From NCBI RefSeq assembly GCF_009389715.1, contig NC_052399.1, forward strand, positions 15,441,646 to 15,505,645: DNA of 64,000 nucleotides, in the 5' to 3' direction. The translations under genes were made by a program, and so were the position numbers. Shown one piece after another: positions 43,401 to 54,525 of this stretch; position 1 is the first letter of the stretch, and the number at the start of each line of letters is the position of its first letter. The notes below the pieces were generated by a model. That model saw only the letters and a program-made list of their open reading frames with translations. It was not told the DNA's origin and did not search any database. The DNA is from Phoenix dactylifera (lineage: Eukaryota; Streptophyta; Magnoliopsida; Arecales; Arecaceae).

Positions 43401-44917
43401 TGTGCATGGATATGGGTTCGTCTTGCTCTTTGTTTTCATGAAGAGATTATAAATTTATTGTTATATTTTTTTTTCTTTCCTTTTTTCCTACAGATGTGCC
43501 ATGAGTTGTGCAGCGAACTTTCTGAAGAGTATGTTTGTAAGAAGGACTCCAGAGGCAAACAAAACCATACACATTTACTCCAGTGCTCTTAAAGCTACAT
43601 TAACCTGGCAGAACATGAGAACACTTCAGGTCACATATACATTATCTAGAAAGTTACCTATTTCTGCATTAATATTTTTCCTAACTCAAGACATGATTCT
43701 CTGTTTCAGGAGTGCCGTGAAGCCTGTGGGGGACAAGGCTTAAAGACAGAGAACCGTATTGGGATTCTGAAAGGGGAATATGATGTGCAGTCCACCTTTG
43801 AGGGAGATAATAATGTACTGATGCAACAGGTACAAGTTTATAAATTCTTTGCTGGATATGTTTTCTTTTATTAGTTGAACATACAAGGATTAGCAATTGG
43901 ATACATTGAATCAGGTTAGCAAAGCACTTCTTGGAGAATATATTGCAGTTCAGAAGAGGAAGAAACCATTTAAGGGGTTGGGATTGGAACACATGAATGA
44001 TCCTAGCCCTGTTGTTCCAGCTAATCTGACAAGCTGTACTCTTAGAAGCATAATGTTCCAGGTAGTTAATTTTAGCCTTGTTATCTATTTCATTATTAGA
44101 TGACAACTCAGGCATAATTTTCCATCTTCCAGACTGACCTGTTCTGCTTGCGAGAGCGAGATTTGCTAAACCGCTTTGCCAGTGAAGTATCTCAGTATCA
44201 AAATCATGGTGAAAGCAAAGTGAATGCCGTCAACCTAGTAAGTTTCCTTAATAGCTTTCTCTAATGTGTTACTTTTCAAATTTCACTCGAATTTATACAA
44301 TTTTGGGCCTCAATATTTCCAGAGTTATCAGCTTGCTGAAGAACTAGCTCGAGCATTTACTGAGCGCAGAATATTACAAACTTTCATGGACACTGAGATG
44401 ACCTTGCCTGCAGGTGCACTGAAGGTAAATCCATGAATTAGTTTGCATTTCCTGATTCTGTTGGTGTGAATTTTTAATCTCCCCGATGGGCACTAATGAT
44501 TGGCCTTTTCTTCTCACAAAGAAAAAATAAAGAAAATAAACGTTTTCACTCATAAGTGCCGCATTCTTCTTCTACTTTCAAAACAATATTCAAAACTCGC
44601 TCAGCACTACTAAACTGAAAACATTGTTAGATGTATCATCTCAAACATGAAATTACCATTTGCAGGATGTTTTTGGATTGTTGAGGTCCATGTATGCCTT
44701 GGTTTGTGTGGAAGAAGATGCATCTTTCCTCCGATATGGGTACTTGTCACTTGGCAATGCTGCTGCTGTGAGGAAAGAAGTGATGAAGCTGTGCGCCGAT
44801 CTGAGGCCTCATGTACTCGCAGTGGTCAGCTCCTTTGGGATCCCTGATGCTTTCCTGAGCCCAATAGCTTTTGACTGGATTGAGGCAAACTCGTGGTCTT
44901 TCTTGAACACCGATTGA
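40430..44917 (+). CDS. ACX3: Peroxisomal acyl-CoA oxidase, ACX3 type, 13 exons, complete
   Basis: Thirteen exons (40430-40932, 41948-42065, 42159-42266, 42449-42621, 42711-42810, 43007-43081, 43179-43309, 43494-43629, 43710-43829, 43915-44061, 44133-44237, 44323-44424, 44666-44917) join in frame to 689 residues. The product follows Arabidopsis ACX3, the medium-chain acyl-CoA oxidase, throughout: [76 protein letters not shown]. It catalyses the first, FAD-dependent and H2O2-producing step of peroxisomal beta-oxidation. RAAVIARHL at residues 17-25 fits the PTS2 signal R-x6-H-[LI]; there is no C-terminal SKL, as expected for ACX3. CEGGQG-type flavin-region residues appear as [10 protein letters not shown], followed by [11 protein letters not shown]. 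The start is the first in-frame ATG, placing PTS2 at the N-terminus. No defect was seen. Confidence 0.96.
41503..41624 (+). mobile_element. Candidate tRNA-derived SINE in ACX3 intron 1
   Basis: GCTCAGCTGATT resembles an RNA polymerase III box A and AGATTCAAACCT resembles box B, about 55 bases apart as in tRNA-like SINEs. An A-rich tail with an A12 run ends near 41624. The head is short and I saw no clear target duplication, so borders and family are uncertain. Confidence 0.45.
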
Positions 44918-46296
44918 GATTATCGTCTCTGACTTCCAGGGTCCGAATCTGGCAGCCACCCCCCGTTGCGTTGGATTTCATACTGTCAATAAAGAGACAA
45001 AGTTCTCCTGTAACATGCATAATAAATGATAATAAAAAAAAGACATGCATAATAAATCACCCGACGCCTCAGCTGCTGTTGTGGTTTTGGGCATGCACAT
45101 AGGGAGAAGTTTAAGTTGAGGCCTTGTTATTAATAGTTTGGGAACCCCCAGCAATCGTTGTTGCTGAAGTCAGATGATGAATTGCACATTTATATTTCTT
45201 CCATGTATAATGCAAGATCTCGTGTACTTGACTCCTCCTTAAAATCATTTGAGTTTGAGGCCTTGTATTTATTTTAAAAATTCTATCCGCGTACATGTGG
45301 ACCCGACATTCCAACCTCAAGGCAGCCTTGAGTCTTGTTTTAATCCAACGGAAAGTGGTCGTGTTCTTACCTGATTTTTAAGAACTCACAGCACATGCGT
45401 AGCACCTACCAGTTACCATTGTGAAGATAACCCGATTACCGGCTCTAGTAGTGATTGTTGCGATGCCGTAACAACTTGCATTTGTTAGCCAATCTATGGT
45501 TTCATCGTCCTGCATTAATAAATTCGAGATAATAAGAAACCGTACTCAAAATTAATGATAGACGCCATCATGCCACACAACAAGAAGAAGATTGCCAGCA
45601 AAAATAGTTGCAAATTCAGAACATAAATGCATAGATCTCAAATATAGATGTTCTGCACAGGCATTGTTCATAAATCATTTGATGAAGTACAAATTAATAC
45701 AGTCTGGAACCAGGACCAGCTAGAAGTTAAAACAAGTTAGTAACAGCCATGAATAGCAAATTTTAAGTCCACGGCATACACTTTTGTGACTGGTGAATCA
45801 AAATTTGACCAGTAAAAATTGTTATTATAAACATAACTCAGCATTCTGCCACAATTGGCAAAGTCCAAAATGCTTTTGCTCATTATTGCTGTTGGTCAGC
45901 TTGTCCTTTGGAGATGCAGCTCCACTGCAGAACATGGGTTTCACCAGTTTAGTCTTTACCTCAACCCTTTAGATGGTCCATCCAGCAAAATGTAGTGGGT
46001 GCAAATGTCAGAAGCCCTTATCTATGGTGAGATGATGCCATTATCATAAAACGAGTCAACTGCAATAGCACCATCCATCACCAATGTCTGATTTGAATGA
46101 TACAAGGTAACCATCGCTTCCAATAAAACTGCAAGAACCAAGAGCATGAGACCGTGATCTGGCTCCACGCGAAATCATTGAAAACAGCTCTTCGTTTCCT
46201 TTGAACTTAAATAACAGAGTGTACCGCCTATTTTATACACCAAACGAGCTACCTTCAGTTAGTAGTGCCAGCTGTTGGATACCAAATAAATATAAA
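44918..46296. other. Convergent 3' regions of ACX3 and the unknown minus-strand gene
   Basis: About 1.4 kb between two stop codons facing each other, holding both 3' UTRs. No further gene was recognised. Confidence 0.5.
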
Positions 46297-49200
46297 TTAC
46301 AGTGCCTGCAAATAAAGGTGCAGTTAGAAGCCTAGATTAGAAATGGATTACAAAGAAGTTTAAATATCTGAACTCAGAGAAGGTAAATTTTGGGAGAAAG
46401 GAGGGTAGGTTTACATAGCACGATTGCTCAGTTGGCCTTGCCAATGCAAATGAGGATTCCGGATTAACTGACATCAGCAACTCCATCAGAACAACCTCAT
46501 GTCGATAAGGAATTCTGAGGGTTGGCTCTAAAAGTCCTGCCCAGAAAAATCCAGTGTAAAAATAAAAGAAATCTGCCTTACCTTTTATGCAGAATAAAAT
46601 GCTAGTTCATGGTTGAGCTTACCAGGGGAAAGCTTTCATCCCCCGTACAATACCTTTGCTAGGGGATTGGAGGCCCAATGGTTTACAGCTACACGGCTCG
46701 TTGGCTGAAACCCAATCATCTTTCCATCTCCTGACAAGACCACCTAAATAAGCACAGGGAAATGTAACATAGCAACATGAGAAAAAACATAACAAAATGT
46801 AATTGAACAAGTTTAACAAAATGCAAAACAGTTTGTAGATTATAATCATTTATCTTAACAACAACAGCCATGACTAGCTGGACTATATTGAGCACTTCTT
46901 GCTCGAAGGAGCACATAGAGACCAAAGCAAAGAAAATATACTCAGATATATTCAAACTAGATTGATACTATTTTTTAACTTTGTAAAAAATAAATATAAT
47001 ACATTAAAGATAGTAATAAGAAAAATAATGACAGTAATATTTTTTGGATAGGTAATAAAATATTAATAACAATAACAACTAACAAGTAGTGTTTGTTGCC
47101 TAGTGCCCCATACCTAATAGCAATTATTATAAAATAATCAATATCTTAATATTATTAATATCCGTATCTGGCCCTCTGAAACCAGCATCAAACATAATTA
47201 TCAGCTTGATGCTACCTCACCTGCATGGTCCCACCTAAGAGTGCTTTGTATATGTGGTTCCAAAATATTAGGCAGGTTCAAATATTAGCTGCACAAAACT
47301 AAACAGGCTGCATAAGTGGCTGCGCAATGCTAAGTGGATCGCCTTTTTGGTCTAGTTATAGTATGACCACATATACTAACTGCATATAGGCAATGCCATG
47401 CAGTCAAGGGACCGATATTCAAATGCATATGTGGCAATATGCATCCCATTTTACAACCCTAACTACGGCTATGGTATAAAGATCTGATAGTCAACCAAAT
47501 CTTGTTTCTAATAGAAAACTACATAATAGCATTTGAAGAAAGGTCAAGAGAAGAGCAAAGTGTTTGAAATTTAAAGGACCGAACCTACAGCTATAATCTG
47601 TGCAGGGGAAGTGTTCTTCAACTTATCTTTCACAACTGTGAATCATGGAGTTCCTCATTGTGATGATGCTCCATAACAACAAACGTTACAAAGCAGGTCT
47701 TTTAGGAAAAGAAACTAGCTCCATAACAACAAAAGTAACAAAGCAGATCTTTTACAAAAAGACAAAGGAGGAGGAGGCTCAATAAAAGGTGATATTGATT
47801 TTTAATGACAAACACACGAAGATGATAGGGCAGCCTTGGTGTGACAGCAAAGTTGCTCCAGTTGACACTCCCCATACTCTGCAGTGGCAAGAGCCTCATA
47901 TACCAGGACACCCTATTTTAACTCACATAAGAAGATAAGCGGATGTTCCCCACAACTAAAGCCAGAAAACATCAAAAATTTTGACATCATCAATAGAAAG
48001 CATGATATTCAAGATGATTAAGATTGGTTACGAGTCAAGAAAGCTTAATGGAACCGAATGATGCAGACGACGGAAGTGAGCGAACTAAAGATATTCAATC
48101 ACCTCAGTAATGAATTAGGAAGTTCAGTAAAAATGCCATTACTTTTCAAGTACGTAAGATGAAATGACTTGATTGATGTCATGGCTAATGTAATTCAAGG
48201 ATTTGAATTTTAGCGTGGTTGCTTCTGCTTTCTCTAAGTATACTGATGCTATTAACTTGTACATGGGGAATAAAAGAGAACCTTTAGAACTTTAAAAGAG
48301 AGACAATATAACAGAACAAACAAACAAAAAATTCCGTACAGTTTTCACCAATAATCATCCGATAGATCTGAAAGTCTGCATACAGTTTTCATTAATAATC
48401 ATTTGATTGATTTGATATTCAGAGTTTCAAGTCAGGAATAAGTCTACCAAACTAGCTAAAATCAAGGTTCGTAATACCAGTTTCGGTACATGTACTACTA
48501 CCATATTGGTACAGTGTCGATAGAGGTTGGTTCAGCGTACCAACATTTGGTGCGCATCCTGGCTGCCCCCCCCCCCCCCTCCTCCACCACCACTTAAGTT
48601 CTGGTACCATAGATTTATCAAGGATGCCAATATTGCAATATTATTGGACAAATCATATCAATCTGAGTTTTTGCCTTCAGCTCAAACTGCACCACAGTTA
48701 CACTCTGTTTTAATTATATTATGGAAAAAGGAGAAATAGAATATAAAAATATGATACCTGAAAGCTAGCAATATCCTGTACAGGCGACTGAGCGTCCATG
48801 TTAATTGTCTCTGAAGAAGATATACTGGAAGATAATTCTGCATTAGTTTGTACATCACCAGAACAATTTGTAGCATCTTCTTCACTACCAGAAATGGCAT
48901 GCAAAATGAGATTCTTATTCCTCAAGCAATGAGGAAGTTTTCCGGTCCATGCACCAACATCTGCATCAAACATTATATCCCCAGGCCAACCAAGTGCATC
49001 CCTGATCTCCTTTACAACTGATTTGCACAAAGCTTCTAGCTATCCACCAAAGATTTGGAATCAGAACAAAAATCTGGCTAACTGAGAACATAAATACAAG
49101 AAATGAACCTTTAGAAAAACTACATGGTAAAACAGAACATGCATAAGAGATGTACTGATGCAAAAGCTGCGCTTCAGTTTCCTTTCTCTATCTACAGACT

Positions 49201-50026
49201 TCCCCTTTGCCAGATTAAGTTTGTCCACATGTTGCCTTGCATTTCTCACTATCTTACCTTCGGAAATTCTATATACATAAATTGACGAATCAACTGAGCA
49301 GTTCTTTTGAGGCTTCTGAAGCCAACCAAATATATTATTTGAAGGCAAATCACCCACATTTCCAAGGTAATTTCGCTCACTGTCCTCGAGAGTGTAAGAA
49401 CAAATGGCCTCAGCAAGAGCTGAATGAAACCTTTCATCTGAAGAACTCACAGTAATGTCTGCTGTATCCTGCCATACGGGATGAGAAAGTCAATTGACAA
49501 TACTAAACCAGAAGGGAAACATAGAGTAAAATTACAGAAGCTAGTTATGACCTCTAGATAACATGGTTATGTATAAAAATCCAGCCAACTTATAATTTTC
49601 AAGAACTTTTTTCTAAGGTACTTATATCAAGAAATTTTCAAAACAAAATCTGAGATTATAATCACAAAAAGTTTTAAATTTCGACCGGCTTTTGCAAGGA
49701 GTTGAGATCAAAATCAATTGCGTAATCGAACTGACCAGCCTGGTGGAGACCGTGCTGTGCTCGTCGGAGCCACCGGGGAACACCGTCTCGACGACCATGG
49801 TGGAGGTGCCAGAAGAGAGGTGCTCGTCGGCGGCATCGCCGCCATCGGCAGCGGCGGCGGTGAGGGCCTGGTCATAGCTGACGGCCCCAACGAGGGTGAG
49901 GCGGGCGAGGTCGCCCTCGTAGGACCGAACGGCCGGCAGGTGAGTCCTAGCCTCATCGCCGGCGCCGTCGGCCGACCCGGCGAGGCCCTGGAGGAGCTCC
50001 TGATCGGTGGCGGGGAGGACGGCTGA
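46297..50026 (-). CDS. Conserved-looking eight-exon plant gene, family not recognised, possibly decaying
   Basis: Minus-strand exons 49736-50023 (start uncertain), 49258-49468, 48758-49035, 47816-47912, 47589-47635, 46623-46743, 46415-46536 and 46297-46305 join in frame with GT/AG borders; the fourth donor is weak. The product has about 385 residues: an Ala-rich N-terminus (LPATDQELLQGL, SYEGDLARLTLVGAVSYDQA), then EALCKSVVKEIRDALGWPG, VLVYEALATAEYGECQLEQL, SGDGKMIGFQPTSRVAVNHW and LRIPYRHEVVLMELLMSV. It looks like a globular conserved protein, but I cannot name the family. Two oddities: where an initiator ATG would fit best (50024-50026) the codon is TCA and no in-frame ATG precedes it, and an in-frame TGA occurs at 46636-46638 (CGA to TGA would explain it). 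An ATG in good context (ACCATGG) lies near 49800. A full-length LINE sits about 260 bases upstream. The gene is either a recent pseudogene or carries sequence errors. Confidence 0.6.
48466..48620. repeat. GGTAC/GTACC-rich repeat, copy 2
   Basis: TTCGGTACATGTACTACTAC, TTGGTACAGTG, GCGTACCAAC and CTGGTACCATAG occur within 150 bp, with a 13-base C-run in the middle. It lies in intron 3 of the unrecognised gene. Confidence 0.5.
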
Positions 50027-50290
50027 AGGCCGGCGGCGGAGGCGAAAGAAGGGCGGCCGGCGGATGTGGGTTTGAGGGTAGAAGAAGGCGGAGTCTGGGA
50101 GAGAGGAGGGGGGTCGAGGGAGGAAAGGGAAGGAGGGGAGGCGGAGAAGGAGAGGAGATTGGAGGGAGGAGACTCACATGGGGCGCGGATTTGGGTGCGG
50201 GAGGTGGTCAGGGATTTCTTTAATTGGGTTTGGGTTTCGGGAAACCCTTTTCTTTTCTTTTCTTTTCTTCCCTCTTTTGCTACTCTCTCT

Positions 50291-50377
<87 letters not shown>

Positions 50378-50386
50378 ACGGGTGCT

Positions 50387-53300
50387 TCATGCAGTACGGG
50401 TATGAATACACCCAATAAGATCAAAATACAAAATCTCGCGGAGTGCCAATGGCAGCTCCGCCTCCCCCGACCACAGGGCATACCCCGAGTGGTGGGCCGC
50501 ATGGGCAGCCACCCAATCGGCTGCCCCATTGGCCTCCCTGAATACATGCTTGGCCAGATAGGCCCCCCCTCACACAACATCACAATATCGCGAATCAAGG
50601 GGTGGTCTGAGCCCTCACCCCTCAATCCCCTCTGTATCCATCGGACGACAGTGGCCGAGTCACCCTCCAAAATGATCGAGCTGGCTCGCAATACTACCCG
50701 TGCATGTCGAAGGCCTGCCCAGGCTGCTCGCAGCTCTGCTCCAGGAACAGATGTGTCGAATAACTGACAGCCACCGGCGGCCACCAACCTGGAGTGCGAG
50801 CCCCGTATGACAAAGCCTGCACCGCCACTCGTGCCGCCATCCAGAACCGATCCATCAAAGTTGACCTTGAGGAAGCTCGGGGGTGGGGGCTCCCAGGTGA
50901 AGAACACCAACTGAGGAGCTGCCGAAGCAGAGGGGGAACCCCAGGTGTCCCGAGCTGTCAAAGGTCGATCTGGGTGAAAGGCGGGTCTGATCTCCGAGGC
51001 CTATGCTCGAGCAAACTCTGCCACAAACCTCGGAGACACCCTGCGCTCACCGAGAGTGCGGGCATTCCTTGCCAGCCAGATCTGAAGTGCTGTGCAAGTA
51101 GCTCTAATGCCCTCCTCACGGGTCCGTAAACTGGCTAACCACTGTCGTATCACCCGGAGAAACTGAAGCCGCTCACTCCGGGCCTCCTGCGGGATCCCTG
51201 CCCACTGCCATGTCGACCTCGCCCATGTGCACTGGAAGATAACGTGGTTCACTGACTCCGCAGCTCCACACGTCCCGCACTCAGTCGGGACCCCCCACCC
51301 ACGCCTACTCAACTCTGCTCTCGTAGGAAGGCGGTCCCAGAACACCTTCCATAGAAAGAGAGCTACCCTCGGGTGAAGTCCAGATCTCCAAATCCACGTG
51401 CAATCCGGCCCCGGCTCATACTCTGGCTGAATGGCGCGCATGAGATCTCTCAGCCTGACACTGGCCTGGCTCGAGGTGCCCCATACCCTGACATCTGGCC
51501 CCCCGCATCCTGGTAACGGGAGGGATCGAATCCTCGCGGATAGGTGTACCCCAAACAATAGCCTGAGTCTGGCCTCATCCCACTCAGCACCTCCTGGTGC
51601 TAGGAGGTCGCACACCCGTAGCCCCTCAACTGCCTCTGTGTCAAACATAGTCGGCCAACTGCTCAGGGGCAAGGAGTCCACCCATGAGTCGCCGGTCACA
51701 TCAATACTCCGGCCGTCGCCGATCAAACACCTGACGTGTGCCGATACTGACGGCAGGTACCTCCCGATCTCACGCCACATGTAGGATACTCGGCGACCCC
51801 TCTGTGCCACCCCCGAAGCCCCTCGGCCATATCTGGCTGCCATCACCTGACTCCAGAAGCCGTGTGGCTCTAATATGAACCGAGCCGCATGCCGAGCAAT
51901 GAAAGCCTCGCGCCTCTCAATGAGGGACTGCACTCCCAGACCACCCTCACTAGTGGGACGGCAGACCTGCTCCCATGCTAACAAGTGCACTCCGTGACCT
52001 CCACCGAATGACCCCCACAGGAAATTCCGAAGAAGGCGTTCGATCCTTAACAGGACCGTCTTCGGAACCACTGTGTTGGCCATGAGATACACCGGTATAG
52101 ATCCCAGCACCGCTCTGACCAGTGTCACCCTCCCCATCATGGATAAGGAAGATGCCCTCCAACCCTCCAGCCTGCTCTGAACACGCTGCACCATACCGGA
52201 ACACTCAGCCACCCGAAGTCTCCGGCCAATAGTAGGCATACCCAGGTAGGTAAGTGTCCCCTCCTGCTCCGGTATCTGTAGGATCCCTCTGATCTCGTGT
52301 CTGACTCCGCTCTCTGTGCTGGGGCTGAAGACGACAGTAGATTTGGAAAGATTCACTCTCTGTCCGGACGCCGCGCAGTAGGCCGCCACCACCCGGCGAA
52401 GAACCCGAGCCGCTGAAGTCCGTGCCCTGGCCATGAGAAGACAATCATCAGCAAAGAGTAAGTGGGTGAGAGGGTAGGCCCCCGGGGCTGGGATATAAGC
52501 CTCCAGCTCCCGGCTGGCACACGCTCTCTGCAGAGACCGAGATAAAACATCAGCACAGATAATAAACAGATAAGGGGATAAGGGACATCCCTGCCGTAGT
52601 CCTATGGAGGACTCGAAGAATGGTGTAGGTGTGCCGTTGATCAAGATAGAAAACCTTGGCTCCCGAACACACCCCATAACCTAGCCGATCCACTGCCTGG
52701 GAAAGCCATATGCCTCCAGCACCCGCTGAAGGAAGCTCCACCTAATCCTATCGTAAGCCCGCTCCATATCCAACTTGACCGCCATCAGACTATGCCGCTT
52801 CGATGCTCGCCGAAGATCCCACATCATTTCCTGGGCCAACATGACATTATGAGAAATGTTCCTGCCGGCCACAAAAGCCCCCCGCTCCTGGCTAATAATA
52901 CCAGGCAGGAGGGGTTTCATTCTGCCTACCATAATTCTTGCCACAACCTTATATAGGGTTGTGCACAAACTAATGGGCCGAAAGTGACAAGGTTCGGCCG
53001 CATTTTGACGTTTAGGTATTAGTGTGATGAATGTGGCCTTCCAGTCCACAGGCATAGCTGCGTGGGCAAAGAAACACTGGATAGCCTCCACCACCGCTAG
53101 TCGAATAATACCCCAATACTGCCGAAAGAAAAAGGGGGGAAAACCGTCAGGTCCCGGGGCCTTGTCCGCTGCCAAGGCCCAGACTGCCTCCTGTACCTCC
53201 TGTGCCGACACCTGCCGGGTCAGAGATACACTCTCAGCATCACAAATACCTGCATCCACCGTCAGAGGGGGGGCCCCATCACTGGCCTCCTCATCCTCCG

Positions 53301-54525
53301 TCCATCTAGAACGGAAAAAATCGAGTAAGACCTGCCGGATGGCAGGCTCGCCCTCCACACGATGTCCAGATCCATCTCGCAGTGAGTGGATCATGCTCCT
53401 CAGTCTCCGGATGACCGTCGACCGATGAAAGAACCTGGTGTTGCGGTCACCCTCGCTTACCCACTGCACCCGAGATTTTTGTTGCCAAAAGATCTCATGC
53501 TGCCGTAGTAGCGAATGGTGAGTCGCAAGAAGTCCCCGGAGGTCGGCCATATCGTCCTCCGGAAGCACGCCTCTAAGGTCTTCCTTCCTTTGCAGCTCAG
53601 CGATCGAGGTCTCGACCCCCTCCAGTCGCCGAAAGATATCGCCCACAACTTCACGGTTCCATCGGCGGAGGCGCCGTTTGGTCAGCTCAAGTTTGCGTGA
53701 GACCCGTTGCATGGCATCGCCATGCACCGGGGCCCGCCACGCCTCGCGAACAATATCCCAAGACTGGGGGTACGACAGCCAGACCTTCTCAAAGCGGAAG
53801 GGGCTGCGGTGCGTGGGGCCTGATGAAGTGGACAATAGCAGTGGGCAGTGGTCCGAGCCAATCCGTGACAAATGACTAACTCGGCCTGTGGGAAAGCGGA
53901 GGATCCAATCAAGGGTCGCAAGAGCCCTATCTAATCGCTCCCAAACCCTAGCACTGCCCAACTGATTATTACACCAGGTAAACTGTGGTCCCGAGAAACC
54001 CAAGTCTACAAGGCCGTTCCGAGACACAAAGTCTCGAAACTCTCTCCTGTCCACTCGGTTAGTGTAAACAGCTCCCCCCCGCTTCTCATTCGCGCTCTGG
54101 ATACAATTGAAATCACCAATTGCTACCGCCGGGATGCCCTGGGCGGTCAGGTTGGTGATCTCCTGCCAGAGGACTCTCCTAGCTCGGTGGTCCGTGCTGG
54201 CATACACACCACACAGTACCCACGGAGCAGCGTCGGGTCGTGATACTATCATGATTACTTGTTGGGAGCAGTGGTGGAAAACATCAACTGTCCCCACACC
54301 CCGCCTCCACAGAACCAAGATGCCTCCCGACAACCCCTGAGAGTCAACTGCATAGGTCTCCCAATCCCTCTCCATGCGTCGTCTCAACCGGCTAAGTCTG
54401 TCGCCAGATAATCAGGTCTCGCATAGGAAATAGATCTCCGGACTATGGACCTGGACTAGTCGTTTGAAGGTAGACATGAAGGACGGCTTGGCCGCCCCCC
54501 TGCAATTCTAAGCAAGTATCGTCAT
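50387..54525 (-). CDS. LINE ORF2 (endonuclease, reverse transcriptase, RNase H), disrupted
   Basis: From ATG at 54523-54525 the frame runs through the AP endonuclease (ILA-x-NCRG, GDFNCIQ, SDHCPLL), the reverse transcriptase (PGPDGFPPFFFRQYW, FRPISLCTTLYK, LLFADDCLLMA) and a zinc-binding-like segment (CGTCGAAESVNHVIFQC). It ends in RNase H (VNFDGSVLDGG, PGAELRAAW, LEGDSATVVRWIQ, HVFREANGAADWVAAH). Four in-frame stops interrupt it: TAG at 54508-54510, TGA at 54412-54414, TAG at 52681-52683 and TAG at 51001-51003. One base is missing in the G7 run complementary to 50563-50569. Otherwise the frame is continuous for about 1,380 codons, so decay is light. The element cannot now supply its own enzyme. 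Confidence 0.9.

Noticed and set aside
48566-48578. Long C-run (with others near 28509, 34204 and 39280; G-runs near 4735 and 6561) as a possible special signal
   Set aside because: Scattered homopolymers without shared context; most likely slippage or assembly effects.
53024-53428. 134-codon plus-strand frame
   Set aside because: Lies antisense to the LINE reverse transcriptase and has no independent support.
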